In this document: one piece after another, positions 59,650 through 64,000 of the stretch
Position numbering within the stretch: the first letter of the stretch is position 1
How the letters are laid out: each line of letters begins with the position of its first letter
NCBI RefSeq assembly: GCF_020283565.1
Contig: NC_060060.1
Span: forward strand, 28,334,001-28,398,000
Reading direction: 5' to 3'
Source: Trifolium pratense
Lineage: Eukaryota > Streptophyta > Magnoliopsida > Fabales > Fabaceae
Length of the DNA stretch: 64,000 nt
Position numbers and translations under genes: made by a program
The notes under the pieces: model-generated
What the model was told of the DNA's origin: nothing
Seen by the model: only the letters and a program-made list of their open reading frames with translations
Database searches by the model: none

Positions 59650-61659
59650 TTAATGAACTTCTCCCTGATAATCCGATGCACTTTTGCGACGCCTCTCATT
59701 ATGTCCAGCCAAACGCCTTCTACAACTTCTTTTTAAGTCATCAAATTCTGATAGGTCATGAAACCTATAAAAAAAATGAAATTCCAAAAGCTATGTTAAT
59801 TAGTTGTCAATCAGGGAAAATTTCTGCACACTTGAATTTTGCTCGTTTGAAGAAGATTTGGGAAAATACAAGTGACTAAAGTGGAAATGCTAATTAAATA
59901 TGTATATTTGGCTTATCAATAAACACCAATCATAGTGATATAGTGTGCTACTTGACTGCACAGATCAATGTCCTGTCTTAATTAGTACAAATAGTTGGTC
60001 ATATTAGGGGTAATTAATAAAAACGGGATTCAATTTGAGCACATTACATCAATTAATGATTTTTATAATAAAGTCCCCAATGCACAATGCAGCACCATAA
60101 GGAGAGATAGTGTCAAGAATCCTGTTCCGAGGTCCAACAACTTTTTAATTTCCAATTGGGCAGTTGCTAAATCTTTCACTATTAATTACTGGTAAAGTTT
60201 AGCACTATAGCCAGCTAAATACTAGATGCTGTCCTTTCATAAGAAACCATTAATTTTTTAGGTTGATTGAATAATTGATGTATTTAATCTATATTATATA
60301 TTAGATGTATTAATTATTTAATGAATCTAAAAAGTTTAACTATATCCTCCGAATGAGTGAAAATCCAAGAGTTAAAATCAACAAAATTATAAACAACAAA
60401 CTATAATGCACGAGTATTCCATTTGAGGAAGAATACCAATACTAGGTACATACTCGTACTAGTATCGGATACATACCCGTACCTTAATTTATGTCCACAG
60501 ACGTACATTAGTTTTTATAAAAATATCGTACCCTGTACCGATACCCAGTATCGGGTACCAGTACCGTAACCGCATCTAGGCAACATAAACTACAAATATA
60601 CAAAATACAAGTTTAGACACATACATATCTAATTTTCATCTAAAATGGATTATAAACTACAAACTATAATGCACGGGTATTCCATTTGAGGGAGAGTACC
60701 AGTACTGAGTACGTACCCGTACCCGTACCATTATCAGGTACATACTCGTACTAGTATCGGATACATATCCATACCTTAATTTATGCCTATAGACGTACAT
60801 TAATTTTTATAAAAATATCGTACCCCGTACCGATACCCCGTATTGGGCACTGGTACCGTAACCGCATCTAGGCAACATAGACTACAAATATACAAAATAC
60901 AAGTTTAGACACATACATATCTAATTTTCATCTAAAATGGAGTAAGAACTTTTTTTTAAAAAAAAAGTAGACCTTACTATTTTTAGTAAAATATCATATC
61001 TACTTTTATTTTTTACAGAATTTATTATTTAATGGTAAAAGTATCTTTATAAAAAAAATGGTAAAGACCCCCTTTTAAAACTATTCTTGAAGTGCAAATT
61101 AGAAGGAAAAAAAAAATACACTTCAATCAAGATCATCCTAGCTAAGAGTTGTCTCTTGCTAGGGCTTAATTATAGTAATTATTTTGACTCAAGGCCTTAA
61201 TTATTGAAAAGAGCAAAGTATATAAAAAATAAAAAATAAAAACTCTTAATCTTCCCTCATCCATTTCACATCAAAGATTGATCTTCAAAATAAGAAAATA
61301 TGAAAATATTATAAAGAAAATAAAATATTGATTAGAAAGAGATTAGGGTTTATGTACCTGCTACATTGCTGGCAAAACCTTTGTTGAAGCTCTGAAATGA
61401 GTACGGAATGAGCCTTAGAATGGTTTTCACAAACCTTATGACGTTTATGGTATTGCTTAGCACCACTTAGATCAACATTACAATTATCAACTTGACAACA
61501 AGGTGGCACTGATCCACCAGCTTTAGATCCTTTCTTGTTGTAACCATCATTCACAACTCTTTTCTTCTTTCCATCTCCATAACTCAAATCTTGCTCTTCT
61601 TCTTCTTCTTCATAATCATTTTCATAGTTTCTCTTTCCCTCACCCCAACTTTCATCCAT
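59650..61659 (-). CDS. SPL: SBP-box transcription factor, SPL3/4/5 type
   Basis: Two exons, 61659-61358 and 59764-59650, joined across a 1,593-bp intron inside Arg101 (GT-AG); 138 aa. An acidic Glu-rich N-terminus (EEEEEEQDL) precedes the SBP DNA-binding domain. Zinc ligands are C55, C60, C77, H80 and C96, C99, H103, C115, and the bipartite nuclear signal is [17 protein letters not shown]. The protein ends a few residues later ([10 protein letters not shown]). Small size and a 3'-UTR miR156 site mark it as the SPL3/4/5 clade, nuclear activators of phase change and floral-meristem genes through GTAC motifs. The intron breaks the SBP domain after the second zinc structure's first ligands, the conserved position. 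The intron carries a tandemly doubled repeat and a MITE. Confidence 0.95.
60250..60345. mobile_element. Short MITE in SPL intron
   Basis: Inverted arms TTTTTTAGGTTGATTGAATAA and the inverse of TATTTAATGAATCTAAAAA flank a short centre, the same family as 2030-2165. Confidence 0.45.
60386..60940. repeat. Tandem duplication in SPL intron, GTACC-rich
   Basis: Unit 1 (60386-60648) and unit 2 (60649-60940) both run from ATTATAAAC.ACAAACTATA to TTTTCATCTAAAATGG. Unit 2 has an extra GTACCCGTACCCGTACC block. Each unit contains many GTAC tetranucleotides and related palindromes such as GTATCGGGTAC, and ends near CCGCATCTAGGCAACATA, which resembles the repeat at 866-1270. Confidence 0.85.
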
Positions 61660-64000
61660 AAGTGATAGGTGTGAAAGATAGAGATTATTTAATGACTTAG
61701 AAGAAGGTTTATGGTGAAGTCAAGGAGAAGACTACAACAACCTTTGGTATATAAATAGAAAAAAACTTAAGGGTAAATAAATAGAATGAATATGTGGACC
61801 ACAAAAGTGTGTTCATTTAATTTATTGGTTGCCAACTTGTGATGCTAATAGTGATAGGTTGCAAACTATAGAGCACTATAGCTATATAGCGACAATGTTT
61901 ATGAATAGGACAAGAATTGAAGACAAAGACCTAGCAAAGACTACCACAAAACCCTTCGATTATATATATCGCACTAAGATGAATCGTTTCGAAGAGTAGA
62001 AATAAAATTCTTAATCAGACTCTTTGCTGAATTCTAGACTTTTTAAGTTCTCTTCTCCGAAAAACAGAGGGTTAATTAATACAACGAGATTATGTGTTTC
62101 CTCATATCCAAGAAGAGAGCAAAACTATTAAAAGGGTGAAAATTTTATTTTACTATGTTGTACTATATATTTGATTCTCATGTCTGGACATTTCTCTATT
62201 TTATGGCAAAAAATTTAGGCGATAGTTGGTCCTAAGGGTGTGTTTGATTGTAAAGAGAAAGTGAGAAGAGAGAAAGAACTGAGAAAGAGTATGAGAAGAG
62301 AAAAAAGTCTTAAGACGCTAAGAGAGTTGACAAACATACTACTAATTAAATTACAATACACTATCTACTGTCCTCACATCAACATCGAAATTCAAGTTCA
62401 GAATTTGTTTTTGAACAACAAAAATAATTAATAAAAATATAACATTAGAATAAGTACAAGTTGAAAATATTCAATCCACCTGTATTTGAGCTAAATCATC
62501 CTAACAATTGGATTATAACTTAAATTGACCTAATTGAATTATATTTTTAAATTGAATTAGTATAAGTATTGTTGGCGCAGCAAGAAACATCAAACACACA
62601 CTGCATAATTTGCATAGGCTCAAGGCAAGCCTATGAGTATGAACTCTGTTTCGAGCAACTGTGCTTCGAAAGAGTTGAGTGAACTTCGAATGAGGAAGAA
62701 GAGAATACTCAAGATTGCTAATGAAGAGAATTTTTTTTTTTATTCTTCCACTAATAAGCCATTGAATCTATTTACAAAGGTGTTGTATCAAAGAGTACAA
62801 ATGATCACTATTTATACAATCTAAAACACACTTGCTTAGAAAGCAAGTAACAAACTTTCTAACTAACTAACTTGGTTTCTAACTAACTCACTTAGTTAGT
62901 TATAACCAACTTATTCAAAACTAACTTCCAACTAACTAAGTATCAACTTTTTCAAAAAAAACTAACTAAGTATCAAAACAGTTGAGAATTATATCACATT
63001 CTAACAAGTATAAATTATAAATAGTTTAGAGAGTATATATCACCCTAATTCCTTTTAATTTGATAAAAACATGTTTCCATATTTAGTGGCTCTTAACAAT
63101 CGAAGGCTCGGAGCCAAGCATTGATTTGAAAGGAATTGGGGGAATTGTGTGCTTTAATTTGTTCATTTTCCTTTAGATGTCGGCTTCCAATTTATTACCA
63201 ACACAATGCAAGATACCAAAAATTCAAAAAGAAAAGTAAAACAAAACAAAGAGTTTCTTAATTAAGTGATAACATATTTTATAATTGGTGCACCCAAAAT
63301 CATCCTATTGATAATAAAATTTGATCTGACCAGATTTATAAATTTTAGTTCAACTAAAAAAATACAAAAATTGTTAGGTTGAATATTATGATTAGGGTTT
63401 GAAATATGATTTTGTTTTTAGTCAAACAAACATTTAAAAACCCTAAATATTATTGAGTACATAAAAGTCAAAATTGACATAATCTGAGTCCGGCGTGGAC
63501 TGAACAGTAAATTTTTGTTAATCGATATAGCTAGCTTATTTCTACTCTTACTATGAAGATTACTTATTATTTTTACCCTCACCATATTTTATTTTAAGAA
63601 AAATGCTAACTATTTTAATTAAGAAGCCATGTAGTGTTGTTTTTTAATTAAGACTTTGTAACTTTCCCTTTATGGCTGCTCTTGCTACAAATATTCGATT
63701 TGGAAAAATAACCAAAGTAGAAGGTATCTCCACATTATATGGATTAACCAATCACGTTCAACACATTAAAATTCATTGTTACAAAAAAGAATAAAAAAAC
63801 ACATTAAAATTCATCACACATAGTAAAGAATAAAAACAACACATATATCAAGGTATGGGTATGGTTTAAAACACCTTGTCGTATTTGTGGACAAATTTAT
63901 TTTGTCACATAGCCACAAATAAATGGCAATAATTAGAAAACAACATAAATATGTGATGAATTTTTTCAAGAAAAAGTGGACCCCCATTTTTGTATTTTAT
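61660..64000. other. SPL promoter side and repeats, no further gene seen
   Basis: The first few hundred bases upstream of the SPL ATG are its leader and promoter. Further out is a solo Copia LTR (62570-63006). The 62240-62431 open frame (KEKVRREKELRKS..) is purine-rich low complexity. From 63012 to the end I see only AT-rich DNA. Confidence 0.45.
62570..63006 (-). mobile_element. Solo LTR of a Ty1/copia element
   Basis: It begins TGTTGGCGCAGC and ends CATTCTAACA (TG..CA), and is flanked by the 5-bp direct repeats AGTAT at 62565-62569 and 63007-63011. On the minus strand TGTATAAATAG supplies a TATA box, so the LTR is in minus orientation. No internal region follows, as expected after LTR-LTR recombination. 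Confidence 0.7.

Overview
This is a plant nuclear window, most likely from a papilionoid legume close to Medicago, Trifolium or Pisum. The evidence is AT-rich DNA, spliced genes with GT-AG introns, plant-only gene families (SBP-box, DRM1/ARP, malectin-LRR receptor-like protein), an Athila-lineage retrotransposon of the Cyclops/Calypso type, and many short legume-style SINEs and MITEs. The species is inferred, not proven.

Layout. 1-2238: repeats only. 2239-11015: an intact, very young LTR retrotransposon on the minus strand. It has 1,298-bp LTRs that read as identical, a perfect 5-bp target duplication (CTAAC), a gag-protease ORF and a second ORF, but no reverse transcriptase or integrase. 11016-13961: repeats. 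13962-18869 (-): RLP4-like receptor protein, nine exons, 625 aa. 18870-25487: repeats, including a complete hAT-type MITE. 25488-31854 (+): FRIGIDA-ESSENTIAL 1-like CCCH protein, eight exons, 914 aa; its acidic exon and the following intron have been tandemly copied. 31855-35160: repeats and Copia-like remnants. 35161-35769 (-): uncharacterised 202-aa plant protein. 38555-41154 (+): RNA polymerase I subunit A49-like gene whose first coding exon carries two apparent frameshifts. 42348-43344 (+): DRM1/auxin-repressed protein, 112 aa. 44330-45204: long-TIR Mutator-like foldback element. 46020-47400: decayed LINE fragments. 47650-54387 (+): DEG15 peroxisomal processing protease, 13 exons, 742 aa, ending in SKL. 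54388-59538: repeats. 59650-61659 (-): SPL3/4/5-type SBP-box factor, 138 aa, with a miR156 site in the 3' UTR. 61660-64000: promoter and repeats, including a solo Copia LTR.

The host genes do not form one pathway. RLP4, DRM1 and DEG15 are, from memory, neighbours in Arabidopsis (At1g28340, At1g28330, At1g28320), so this looks like an old conserved block that other genes and mobile elements have opened up.

The most unusual structure is an array of short CpG-rich hairpins, CACGC-(CGC/GGC)-GCGTG, repeated about ten times in the U3 part of each retrotransposon LTR just upstream of a TATA-like box, and about eight times again just upstream of the element's second ORF. Some variants keep the stem by paired changes. 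I do not recognise a described function for it.
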